This document shows positions 1-7,389 of a stretch of DNA of 64,000 nucleotides, one piece after another. The notes under the pieces were generated by a model that saw nothing but the letters and a program-made list of their open reading frames with translations, searched no databases and had not been told where the DNA came from. The first letter of the stretch is position 1. Each line of letters opens with the position of its first letter. This DNA comes from Lachnospiraceae bacterium. Its GTDB lineage: Bacteria > Bacillota > Clostridia > Lachnospirales > Lachnospiraceae. The position numbers and the translations under genes were made by a program. The stretch is from positions 131,965 to 195,964 of the forward strand of contig SVDM01000002.1 of the NCBI GenBank assembly GCA_015058015.1, read 5' to 3'.

Positions 1-845
1 ATCCCGGCTATCCTCACGTGGCTTTTGCCACTTGCTATGGTGATCCCACCTGGAAGGAATACGGTATCTCCGAGTCTGCCAAGATGACGGTAACTTTGAA
101 TACCAAAGGCAAATACAGAAAGACAGAGGAGGCACTGTCCGTAAGCTTTTCCAATAACAGGGCGGATTATCCTTCTGATGCGGCCTTCGCCAACTTTAGG
201 GAGATAACCGGAGGCAAGCTTCGAAAAGAGACTTTCTACCGTTCAGCTTCGCCCTGCGATAACAGCGCCAATCGTGCCACATACACAGATGAATTGGCAA
301 AGGAATACGGTATCCGTTTCTTTATTAATCTCTCCGAGACCGAAGATCAATATAAAAGCCTTGCCAGTGCAGAAGGCTTCAGTTCTAATTACTACAACTG
401 GTATGTGATATCCGGCAAGGTAGTCTTCCTGGGGCTTAACGCCAATTACAGGGCTGATGTGTACAAAAAGGGACTTGCCAATGCATTCTATACAATGACA
501 AAACAAGAGGGTCCCTGCCTTATTCACTGCGTGGAGGGCAAGGACAGAACAGGTGCGGCTTCTGCGCTGCTTTTGGCCCTTGCAGATGCCTCCCCTGAAG
601 AAATAATTAATGACTATATGTTGTCATACAAAAACTTCTATAACATCACTAAGAAGGATACTCCCGAAAAATACGAGGCTATTACGAAGTTCATAAAGGA
701 CTTCCTCTGCTATATGTGTGGCGCAGAGTATGGTACTCCGGTAGAATCCTTGAAGCTTAAAGCCGGCGCCGAAAGCTACCTACGAGACGGCGGCCTGACT
801 GATGAGCAGATTACAGCCATAGAGAATTATCTGGTTACATATTGA
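1..845 (+). CDS. Tyrosine-protein phosphatase (3' part, 5' end outside window)
   Basis: The frame is open to the left edge, so the gene is truncated by the window; the GTG at 18 is only the first possible in-window start. The visible 275 residues contain the protein-tyrosine-phosphatase P-loop HCVEGKDRTG (nucleophile Cys about residue 171 and Arg about 177, counted from the GTG). Upstream is the pattern NFREITGGKL...FYRSASP, typical of bacterial Y_phosphatase3-like enzymes, which hydrolyse phosphotyrosine or related phosphoesters. The first 45 or so residues look like the end of another domain. The stop overlaps the convergent membrane-protein gene by 11 bp. Substrate and cell location cannot be told from this fragment. 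Confidence 0.85.
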   Translation, partial: PGYPHVAFATCYGDPTWKEYGISESAKMTVTLNTKGKYRKTEEALSVSFSNNRADYPSDAAFANFREITGGKLRKETFYRSASPCDNSANRATYTDELAKEYGIRFFINLSETEDQYKSLASAEGFSSNYYNWYVISGKVVFLGLNANYRADVYKKGLANAFYTMTKQEGPCLIHCVEGKDRTGAASALLLALADASPEEIINDYMLSYKNFYNITKKDTPEKYEAITKFIKDFLCYMCGAEYGTPVESLKLKAGAESYLRDGGLTDEQITAIENYLVTY

Positions 846-1731
846 CTTCCAGTCCCTTTACAAAAGCCTTTACAAGATCAGAAGCCTCCAGGTCATACCT
901 GCAAGCCAACTCTTCTAATATATCATAGGGAATCCAAATCCTTTCCCTTTTCGTATTCTGTGCCATGGCCACTCCAAGGCCATAGGCCTCAATTGACGCT
1001 TCTATGGGCTCAACATCCTTGTCCCAATAACGAAATGCCCTCTCTTTTCTTCTTTTGGAGAGATAGTTAGACAGTCTTGACAGAATGAAACTCACGGAAA
1101 AAGCAACTATCAATCCCAAAATGACTGCAAGAACGGGCTGTAAATGGTCGGTAATATAATAGATATCCTTCCATCCCCCATTCTCACTGCCTATAACAAC
1201 TACCATAACATAATAAACAGCCATATAAATGGTAATCGGCAGGCAGGAAAACAGGCAATCCTTAATAGTAAATCTGCATCCGCCTTCAATCTGAAAAAAC
1301 AGAATAATTACCAGTATCGGGCACACAATATGAGTGAAGACTCCACCGTAACCGAAAGCATCCTCGGGAGCTACTCGGCCAAGAAATCCAAGAACAGTTA
1401 CCATAACTATTGTGATACTATTCACGGAGGTAAAAAGCATGACTGAAACCCACCGAGGCAGGGTAAATCTTCTATCACGTATTCCTTCAACAGCAAAAGG
1501 AATAACAAAGGCTACCGATATCCCGGCCAGCGTATTGGTAATCATGGTAAAATACATATAGGAGGCGAAGATGTCTTCGCCACACACTGCAGTCGTCTTA
1601 TAATATCCTTGAAGAAGTGCGTAGAATACAAGCACCAGTTCAATGATTCCACTGCAAAGAGCAATAATACTCCTCTTCCTCATCAAACTGGTCATGTATT
1701 CTCGTTTTTCTCTTGATGTAATATTAATCAC
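835..1731 (-). CDS. Integral membrane protein, about six helices
   Basis: A 298-residue protein with about six hydrophobic segments (roughly residues 20-45, 58-85, 93-117, 130-150, 160-182, 195-220). A basic, soluble C-terminal tail of about 70 residues follows. The second helix contains YFTMITNTLAG, which recalls the Pr6Pr-type membrane family, but I cannot confirm membership. The chosen start is GTG at 1731, preceded by GAGGG seven bases upstream and overlapping the stop of a 20-codon ORF (TTGTGATT), which suggests coupled translation. The 3' end overlaps the convergent phosphatase gene by 11 bp. Function unknown. Confidence 0.75.
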   Translation of the reverse strand: MINITSREKREYMTSLMRKRSIIALCSGIIELVLVFYALLQGYYKTTAVCGEDIFASYMYFTMITNTLAGISVAFVIPFAVEGIRDRRFTLPRWVSVMLFTSVNSITIVMVTVLGFLGRVAPEDAFGYGGVFTHIVCPILVIILFFQIEGGCRFTIKDCLFSCLPITIYMAVYYVMVVVIGSENGGWKDIYYITDHLQPVLAVILGLIVAFSVSFILSRLSNYLSKRRKERAFRYWDKDVEPIEASIEAYGLGVAMAQNTKRERIWIPYDILEELACRYDLEASDLVKAFVKGLEVNM

Positions 1732-1790
1732 AATAATACCCTCTTATTCATCTGTTCATCTGTTAATCCCATAAGTAAATCTTTTCTCAT
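1728..1790 (-). CDS. Possible 20-aa leader peptide upstream of membrane protein
   Basis: An ATG at 1788-1790 has a GGGGGTG ribosome binding site and opens a 20-codon ORF (starts MRKDLLMGLTDEQ). It ends in TGA overlapping the GTG start of the downstream membrane protein. The 1-4 bp overlap and good RBS are what translational coupling looks like. A TATAAT-like sequence lies about 35-40 bp upstream. It could be a real leader peptide or chance; no family is recognised. Confidence 0.4.
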   Translation of the reverse strand: MRKDLLMGLTDEQMNKRVLL

Positions 1791-1898
1791 AATCTGCACC
1801 CCCGTAATATAATTCTTCTTATATATTATTATACGCCAAACCACCCCCGGATGCGACATATGATTATTATGTGCTGATGGACTTCCAGAAAAAAATAT

Positions 1899-1927
1899 GA
1901 GCTTCAGTCCTACTTGGGCTGAAGCTC
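1899..1927 (-). terminator. Intrinsic terminator after methyltransferase gene
   Basis: A perfect 9-bp stem (GAGCTTCAG / CTGAAGCTC) with an 11-base loop is followed on the minus strand by ATATTTTTTT. It lies about 95 bp downstream of the methyltransferase stop and separates it from the membrane-protein gene. Confidence 0.75.
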
Positions 1928-2019
1928 CTTTGTGCGATTATCTTCCAATTTATCGTTATATCCCATTTTTCCATTTTGAAAATCCATTCTTCCCACGGAT
2001 TACTCATAATTCTCCTCGA

Positions 2020-2787
2020 TTATACTGAAAGTAAAATCTTCTTAAACAAAATATTGTTCACACGCTCTGTAATATACAGTTCTGTATCTGTCTCTACCAA
2101 ATCATAGCTCTCTATTACAGCCTTATCGTGCTTCTCCAGTACTTCCTCGAACCCTAAAGCTGTGTCCTTCTTCTTAGGAAATCGTATTGAACTGTCAAAA
2201 CTGTCCACAGTAACGAGACCCTGCCTGCTACAAATTGTATTCCACTCTTCCTTGGTATAAAACTTAATATGCCCATCCTTCTTAAGCCGCATATAATCAT
2301 CAACAAATCTTTTCGAATCACATTCGTTAGGGCATGGATCTGAAATGAAGAATTTACCACCATTCTTTAAAACTCTGCTCACTTCACCAACGCTATGCTC
2401 TATATCAGGAAAATGATGCAAAGCGTATCTTGTCACTACAAGATCAAAGGTATCGTCTTCAAATGGAAAATCGATTCCGTCATAACTTACAAACGACAGA
2501 TTTTTAATTCCTTCGGCATCTGCTCTTGTTCGGTTTGCCTCAAGTGCGGCATTCACGATATCCAGCCCGATCACATCACAGCCGGGATTGTTCTTCGCAA
2601 TAGGAAAAGAAAGATATCCACTCCCGGTTCCGAGGTCAAGAATCCTCATTCCATCACTTATTTTCAAAAATCCGAGTATTTTTTCCAAATGCTCTATATC
2701 TTGTGTCTGTCTGTTATAAAAGTCACCAGTAGCAAAGCTTTCTTCAAACCCTTTTCGGGTATCATTTATACTTTCTTTGATGTCCAT
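2020..2787 (-). CDS. Class I SAM-dependent methyltransferase
   Basis: A 255-residue protein with the Rossmann methyltransferase signature. Motif I is ILDLGTGSGYLSF (about residues 48-60), the acidic motif II is VIGLDIV, then DDTFDLVVTRYALHHF (motif IV) and VLKNGGKFFISDPCP. This is the Methyltransf_11 / UbiE-like pattern of small-molecule methyltransferases. Longer in-frame starts exist up to 2865 but would overlap the upstream gene; the ATG at 2787 has AAGGA eight bases ahead and is preferred. The gene is 40 bp downstream of a small hypothetical gene on the same strand and is probably cotranscribed. Substrate unknown. Confidence 0.85.
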   Translation of the reverse strand: MDIKESINDTRKGFEESFATGDFYNRQTQDIEHLEKILGFLKISDGMRILDLGTGSGYLSFPIAKNNPGCDVIGLDIVNAALEANRTRADAEGIKNLSFVSYDGIDFPFEDDTFDLVVTRYALHHFPDIEHSVGEVSRVLKNGGKFFISDPCPNECDSKRFVDDYMRLKKDGHIKFYTKEEWNTICSRQGLVTVDSFDSSIRFPKKKDTALGFEEVLEKHDKAVIESYDLVETDTELYITERVNNILFKKILLSV

Positions 2788-2827
2788 GGCATCATCCTTC
2801 CTCACTCTTCCGAGATAATAGACATTG

Positions 2828-3220
2828 CTATACTTCACACAGATCATGATAAAGCGACTTTGCAAATTTCCTTAATTCAGTCTGGTCAATACTGTTTGAG
2901 AAGTTTAACTCCTGTTCATGCGAATCATAGAGCGTCCCCATAATATGTACATGACCGCCGGTCAAAAAGGAAAACTGTATTCTTGAGTGTCCCCTATATT
3001 CCTCCAACTCAGCTTCTCCTTCAAGGTTTTCATAAAGCACATTCAATTCCTTTGCAAAATCAGTCAGCCACTTTTTATCAACATTCATTGTGACATCGGC
3101 AGAAAAGCCATAACTGGTTACCCTTACACGCAAGCGCTCAATGCTCTTATCCCCGAACGCACCATGATCTATATATGGCTCAAATAGTATCAAAAAATCA
3201 TTTGTATCAATCTTGTACAT
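2828..3220 (-). CDS. Small hypothetical protein, possibly WapI/DUF6228-like
   Basis: A 130-residue soluble protein with alternating beta-type segments and a C-terminal helix (FSNSIDQTELRKFAKSL). The HIMGTL...LNFSNSIDQTELRKF end resembles short WapI-type immunity or DUF6228 proteins, a weak impression only. No toxin gene is adjacent. It is followed after 40 bp by a methyltransferase gene in the same direction. Confidence 0.55.
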   Translation of the reverse strand: MYKIDTNDFLILFEPYIDHGAFGDKSIERLRVRVTSYGFSADVTMNVDKKWLTDFAKELNVLYENLEGEAELEEYRGHSRIQFSFLTGGHVHIMGTLYDSHEQELNFSNSIDQTELRKFAKSLYHDLCEV

Positions 3221-3325
3221 AAATTCCTCTGCTCTGTTATTCTAGAATATAATATGTATTCTAACATAATTCTTCTATTCAAGACTAATATGAGTTATCA
3301 ACCCCTAAATATCCATATACTTGGA

Positions 3326-4105
3326 TTAATGGCAGCTGTTGCTCTCTTCTTTCTTCTTCTTTTTTCGGTAGATAGGGTGGCGATAACGGTAACGTCCCAC
3401 CATCTTGTCTCCATATTGGATAGCATTACAGCGTACACATGACATGCAGAATACGCAGGTATCCTTAATCCAGGTAGGTGTTCCGTCTATCAACTCAATA
3501 GCCTTTACCGGACACCTCCCTGCACAGATACCACAGCTGACACAAGTATCGATGGTATAGAAATCCGCCGTCTTTCTCGACTCTTCGTATATCTTGTATT
3601 TCTCTTCGGATTCCGCAAGCAGAGATGCATCTTCGTTCTTATTCTCTGCCCTCTTCTCAATAAGACTTATTATCTCGCAGAGCCTATCATCAGCCTCATC
3701 AAGAATAATCTCAGCCTTTTCCTCATTGGTTGGTTCATAAAGGATAGCGAAGTTGGCGGGCATCTTTATATCCCATACTGCCGAAACTCTATGTCCCGCA
3801 TTCTTCATCCTCTGCACAAATACTTCTTTCGCTCCAAAGACTCTTCCGCCCATGGTTAAGACACCGTAGATATAGCACGGTTTCTTATTGAATGTCAGTT
3901 TTTCTATAAACTCATTAACAATTGACGGCAGGCCACCGTAATACACGGGACACACAATCCCCACCGGTTCATCATCCGCCACGTCAAATGAAAAAACGCT
4001 ATTCCAAACACAATTCGTAATGTTAATCAACTTCCCCCCAAGCCTGTATTGTAGCTGCATGGCTGTTGCATGGGAATTGCCCGTTCCTGTGAAATATAAA
4101 ACCAT
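3326..4105 (-). CDS. EFR1 family ferredoxin (flavodoxin-like plus 4Fe-4S)
   Basis: A 259-residue protein. The N-terminus MVLYFTGTGNSHATAMQL is the flavodoxin-like FMN-binding start of EFR1 proteins, and CPVYYGGLPSIVNEFI follows. The C-terminus carries a ferredoxin pair: CxxCxxCxxxCP at Cys188/191/194/198 and a second set at Cys217/220/223/226. EFR1 proteins are presumed electron carriers in anaerobes. The second cluster is CxxCxxCxxC, one residue shorter than the usual CxxCxxCxxxCP and lacking the proline. The gene is monocistronic and divergent from azlCD. Confidence 0.85.
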   Translation of the reverse strand: MVLYFTGTGNSHATAMQLQYRLGGKLINITNCVWNSVFSFDVADDEPVGIVCPVYYGGLPSIVNEFIEKLTFNKKPCYIYGVLTMGGRVFGAKEVFVQRMKNAGHRVSAVWDIKMPANFAILYEPTNEEKAEIILDEADDRLCEIISLIEKRAENKNEDASLLAESEEKYKIYEESRKTADFYTIDTCVSCGICAGRCPVKAIELIDGTPTWIKDTCVFCMSCVRCNAIQYGDKMVGRYRYRHPIYRKKKKKEESNSCH

Positions 4106-4171
4106 ACCGTAATTCCTTTCCGTTTTTTGTCTTTCTCCATTATATCAAATATAGGTCCCAAAAATAATCCC

Positions 4172-4200
4172 TTGTATAGAACAATGATATCCCATATAAT
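4172..4200 (+). promoter_or_regulatory. Sigma-A promoter for azlCD
   Basis: TTGTAT (4172-4177), 17-bp spacer, TATAAT (4195-4200), placed 35 bp before the azlC start. Strong match to the vegetative promoter consensus. Confidence 0.75.
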
Positions 4201-4234
4201 ATAGCGTATTCATTTAATATTAGGAGAAATGTCG

Positions 4235-4930
4235 ATGAAAGAGTTTCGTTTTGCAGTAAAAAACACGATACCTATTTTTTTCACCTATCTGTTCATTGGT
4301 ATTGCCTTCGGCATACTGATGAGTGATGCCGGTTATAGCATTTTGCTCACCACGGCTTCCAGCTTGTTTATTTTTGCCGGATCAATGCAGCTTGTGATGG
4401 TTCCAATGATGACTTCCGGGGCACCCTTGCCCTCACTTGCTTTGATGGCTTTCTTCATCAATGCCCGTCATATTTTCTATGGCATTGGTTTTATTGAGAA
4501 ATTCCGCCAAATGGGCTGGCGTTATCCGTATATGATTCTGACTTTAACCGATGAAACTTACTCCGTTCTATGTTCTGTACAGTACGAGGAAGACATTGAT
4601 GAAGATCAGGCAGCATTCTTGATTGCCATGCTCAACCACTTATACTGGATATTCGGCTCTTTCATAGGTGCCTGTGCCGGACAATTCCTGCAATTTGACA
4701 TGCGTGGGATTGAGTTCTCCGCTACAGCATTCTTTTTGGTTGTCGTCGTTAACCAATGGCAGCAGTATCGTTCCAAATTACCTTTTTTAACTGCTACTGT
4801 CTGTGCACTGGGATTCTACCTCTTGCTTGGAAAAGAGTATTTTCTGATTCCAACCCTGATTACCTGTCTGGTTGCACTGATACTGCTTTGCAAACCCATT
4901 GAAAAGAAGGAGGGAATCTGGGATGAATAA
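4235..4930 (+). CDS. azlC: AzlC family branched-chain amino-acid exporter subunit
   Basis: A polytopic protein of about 231 residues beginning MKEFRFAVKNTIPIFFTYLFIGIAFG, the characteristic AzlC start, with the conserved AGSMQLV and FINARHIFYG segments. With AzlD it forms a two-component exporter of branched-chain amino acids or their analogues. The second Met (4235) is chosen over 4229 because AGGAG at 4222-4226 is eight bases from it and only two from the first. The last 8 bp overlap azlD. Confidence 0.92.
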   Translation: MKEFRFAVKNTIPIFFTYLFIGIAFGILMSDAGYSILLTTASSLFIFAGSMQLVMVPMMTSGAPLPSLALMAFFINARHIFYGIGFIEKFRQMGWRYPYMILTLTDETYSVLCSVQYEEDIDEDQAAFLIAMLNHLYWIFGSFIGACAGQFLQFDMRGIEFSATAFFLVVVVNQWQQYRSKLPFLTATVCALGFYLLLGKEYFLIPTLITCLVALILLCKPIEKKEGIWDE

Positions 4931-5246
4931 TACTCTTTATCTCATTGCGGTCATCGCCGTTATTGCAATCGTCACATGGGCTCTTCGTGCGTTCCCATTT
5001 TTGCTCTTCGGCAACAGACCCTTGCCTAAGACAATACAGTATCTTGGTAGAGTACTTCCACCCGCAATTATGACAGTGCTTGTAATATACTGTTTGCGCT
5101 CTACCAACATCGTAGAGTTTCCTTACGGGATTCCGGAACTCGTTGCCTGTGCATTAATTGTTATCCTGCAAATCATAAGGAAAAACATGTATTTGTCCAT
5201 CATTGCAGGAACTGCCTGTTATATGATTTTAATTCGTGTTATATAA
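4923..5246 (+). CDS. azlD: AzlD family branched-chain amino-acid exporter small subunit
   Basis: A 107-residue protein with three to four helices. Motifs are ALRAFPFLLFG, LGRVLPPAIMTVLVIYCLR and a hydrophobic tail, all typical of AzlD. The start ATG at 4923 overlaps the end of azlC by 8 bp and follows an AAGGAGGG box, so the two subunits are translationally coupled. A longer frame starting at 4899 has no RBS advantage. Confidence 0.9.
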   Translation: MNNTLYLIAVIAVIAIVTWALRAFPFLLFGNRPLPKTIQYLGRVLPPAIMTVLVIYCLRSTNIVEFPYGIPELVACALIVILQIIRKNMYLSIIAGTACYMILIRVI

Positions 5247-5250
5247 AAAA

Positions 5251-5274
5251 GGGCAACTCTATAAAGAGCTGCCC
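5251..5274. terminator. Bidirectional terminator hairpin after azlD
   Basis: A ten-base stem with one mismatch (GGGCAACTCT / AGAGCTGCCC) and a four-base loop. The minus-strand side is followed by TTTTTT, the plus-strand side by a weaker AAATTTACTT. It can serve azlD and the small minus-strand ORF at 5349. Confidence 0.65.
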
Positions 5275-5348
5275 AAATTTACTTAGATTCAGCATTATTC
5301 TTTTTTAAAAGTTGAACCCCGGGGGGTCAAGTCCTTTTTCTCCCCCGG

Positions 5349-5456
5349 TTAGTTGGAAACTAACGAGTTATTTCTATTTTCCCTAATCTCTTTTCTTAAT
5401 TCCAACATTCTTTTTCTAAAGCGCAATTTTTTTATGTTTCTCTTTTTTTCGCTCAT
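5349..5456 (-). CDS. Small basic peptide, 35 aa
   Basis: The ORF begins MSEKKRNIKKLRFRKR and has 13 Lys/Arg in 35 residues. An AGTAGGG box lies seven bases upstream and a TATAAT-like -10 (in TTGTATAATATAG, about 30 bp upstream). Two GC-rich hairpins and the strong T-tract terminator at 5251-5274 follow. Together these look like a complete tiny transcription unit in an otherwise gene-free 700-bp gap. No family is recognised. The amphipathic basic composition could suit RNA binding, but it could also be a chance ORF. Confidence 0.4.
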   Translation of the reverse strand: MSEKKRNIKKLRFRKRMLELRKEIRENRNNSLVSN

Positions 5457-5571
5457 AATCATACCCTACTTTAATTCATCTTTCGCTATATTATACAATA
5501 ATTAAGAAGTTATTTCGACATGAGGATGTGTTGAGGTATATCTTGGGATTGAGTCCACACGTTAAATGGCT

Positions 5572-5618
5572 GTTAACGTTACCGAAATTGTCAAAATTGC
5601 AAAAGCGGTAACGTTAAC
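5572..5618. repeat. Perfect 13-bp inverted repeat
   Basis: GTTAACGTTACCG (5572-5584) and its exact complement (5606-5618) flank a 21-bp AT-rich spacer. It lies outside any recognised gene. It may be an operator or a hairpin; TTGAGTTTTT follows on the plus strand. Confidence 0.6.
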
Positions 5619-5651
5619 TTGAGTTTTTCTGGATATAATTCAAAGGGTAGC

Positions 5652-5952
5652 TGCGGAAGATCTTATCAAGAGGACTAAGCATTATAGTGCGTCAAGTAAG
5701 CCTTTTTGATTCAGTAGAACCGCCCCCGCGACTCACCCGTGCCGAAGGCACTTTATCAAGGCAACGCCGCAGGCGTTGTTTCCTTCTGCGGAAGATGGGG
5801 TGAGCAGGAAAAAGAAAAAGGTCCGGTGGACCTTTTTCCCTGCGAACCGACCGAGCAAGCCGTCCCGTCGGCTTGCGAGACAGAACCCACATGGGTTCTG
5901 TCTCCTTCCGCATGAAAAAGGGGTCCAACCATTCGGTTGAACCCCTTTTCAT
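5652..5952 (-). repeat. Hairpin array downstream of tRNA-Leu with copies of its 3' end
   Basis: This stretch holds no credible gene. It holds perfect stems at about 5877-5904 (12 bp), 5857-5876 (7 bp), 5817-5841 (11 bp), 5762-5779 (7 bp) and 5742-5754 (5 bp). A near-perfect 25-bp hairpin (5905-5959) has the tRNA 3' acceptor strand in its outer arm. The 13-mer TGCGGAAGATGGG from the tRNA 3' end recurs at 5787-5799, and ten bases of it recur at 5652-5661. It looks like layered remnants of insertions at the tRNA 3' end, or an array of terminators. Confidence 0.55.
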
Positions 5953-6036
5953 GCGGAAGATGGGACTTGAACCCACACGAGCGCATTGCTCACAAGATCC
6001 TTAGTCTTGCTCGTCTGCCAGTTCCGACACTTCCGC
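5953..6036 (-). tRNA. tRNA-Leu (AAG)
   Basis: An 84-nt cloverleaf with a long variable arm. The acceptor stem is GCGGAAG/CTTCCGC, the anticodon loop is CTAAGGA (anticodon AAG) and the T-loop is GTTCAAGTC. No CCA is encoded. The 3' acceptor strand can also pair with an inverted copy just downstream. Confidence 0.95.
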
Positions 6037-6198
6037 ATTCATATTAAGTTATTAAATATGAAACACACTGTTTTGCAACGTGCTAGAATAGAATAGCATT
6101 CCAAAATCGAAATGTCAACAAGAAAAACGAGAAAAAACCAAAAAACTTTGATATAATGAAGACACGTAAAGAAAGTTGACACAAATGGAGGGATTTAT

Positions 6199-7341
6199 AT
6201 GAGCAAGGAAAAGATGGAACCGTCAAAAGTCTATTTCACAGACTTTCGAACCGACTCGGATATCGGTCCGGCGCACAAACTAAAGAAACTCATCAAGACC
6301 GCAGGCATAGATACCATCGACATGGAAGGCAAGTTTGTGGCAATCAAGATGCACTTCGGGGAGCTGGGCAACATGACCTTCCTGCGTCCTAACTACGCCA
6401 AAGCGGTGGCAGATACTGTTTTGGAACTTGGTGGCAAACCCTTCCTTACAGACTGCAATACCCTTTACCCGGGAAGCAGAAAGAATGCTATAGAGCACCT
6501 CTATTGTGCCTGGGAGAACGGCTTTACTCCCCTCTCCGCAGGTTGTCCCGTAATAATCGGTGACGGACTAAAAGGAACAGACGATGTAGAAGTACCCGTG
6601 GAAGGCGGCGAATATGTAAAGACAGCCAAGATAGGTCACGCCATCATGGATGCCGATATATTTATCTCCCTTAATCACTTCAAAGGACATGAAATGGCCG
6701 GCTTTGGCGGTGCTATCAAGAATATAGGAATGGGTTGCGGCTCCCGTGCAGGTAAGAAGGACCAGCATAGTAACGGCAAGCCCAATATAAGTGAGAAGCG
6801 TTGCAAGGGCTGTAAGAGCTGTATGAAGGAATGTGCCAACAACGCCTTGGAATTCAACAAAGAGACCAAGAAGATGTCCATTAATCCCAATAACTGCGTG
6901 GGCTGTGGCAGATGTATCGGCGCTTGTAATTTCGACGCCATCTATTTTAGAAATGATGCCGCTATCAAAGAGCTTAACTGCCGTATGGCGGAATACACCA
7001 AGGCTGTTGTAGACAAAAGACCCAACTTCCATATATCCGTAGTATGTGATATATCACCGGTATGTGACTGTCACAGCGGCAACGATGCTCCCATCCTGCC
7101 GGATCTGGGAATATTCGCATCATTTGATCCCTTAGCTCTTGATAGGGCCTGCGTTGATGCCTGCCTTAAGCAGCAACCGCTCCCCCATTCAAAGCTTACG
7201 GAAGTAATGGGCGAGGCAGACTTCCATGATCACCATGACCACTTCGACAATGCCAATCCCAACACGGAATACAAGTCCCTCCTTGAGCATGCCGCCAAAA
7301 TCGGACTTGGAAGTCTTGATTATGAACTAGTTACAATATAA
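6199..7341 (+). CDS. DUF362 domain protein with two 4Fe-4S clusters
   Basis: A 380-residue protein. The N-terminal DUF362 domain has KMHFGELGNMTFLRP, TDCNTLYPGSR and LNHFKGHEMAGFGGAIKN. A bacterial ferredoxin insert has clusters at Cys202/205/208/212 and Cys233/236/239/243. Members are presumed redox proteins of anaerobes, of unknown reaction. The start follows GGAGGG and a TATAAT at 6152-6157. It is monocistronic, with a strong terminator 11 bp after the stop. No signal peptide, so cytoplasmic. Confidence 0.9.
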   Translation: MSKEKMEPSKVYFTDFRTDSDIGPAHKLKKLIKTAGIDTIDMEGKFVAIKMHFGELGNMTFLRPNYAKAVADTVLELGGKPFLTDCNTLYPGSRKNAIEHLYCAWENGFTPLSAGCPVIIGDGLKGTDDVEVPVEGGEYVKTAKIGHAIMDADIFISLNHFKGHEMAGFGGAIKNIGMGCGSRAGKKDQHSNGKPNISEKRCKGCKSCMKECANNALEFNKETKKMSINPNNCVGCGRCIGACNFDAIYFRNDAAIKELNCRMAEYTKAVVDKRPNFHISVVCDISPVCDCHSGNDAPILPDLGIFASFDPLALDRACVDACLKQQPLPHSKLTEVMGEADFHDHHDHFDNANPNTEYKSLLEHAAKIGLGSLDYELVTI

Positions 7342-7351
7342 CAGAACAAAC

Positions 7352-7381
7352 AAGGGAGACCAGCGTGATATGGTCTCCCTT
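7352..7381. terminator. Bidirectional terminator between convergent genes
   Basis: A perfect 11-bp stem (AAGGGAGACCA / TGGTCTCCCTT) with an eight-base loop, between the stops of the DUF362 gene and the convergent 5'-nucleotidase gene. Confidence 0.8.
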
Positions 7382-7389
7382 AAATTTTG

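Noticed and set aside
2828..2865. Methyltransferase start at 2865
   Set aside because: It would overlap the upstream gene by 38 bp without an RBS; the ATG at 2787 has AAGGA at proper spacing.
5692..5986. Two overlapping minus-strand ORFs of 94 and 76 codons
   Set aside because: They lie in the hairpin array and tRNA-Leu gene, are low in typical protein patterns, and exist only because the GC-rich repeats lack stops.
6568..7032. 154-codon minus-strand ORF opposite the DUF362 gene
   Set aside because: It is an antisense shadow of a well-supported iron-sulphur protein gene, with no RBS or family pattern.
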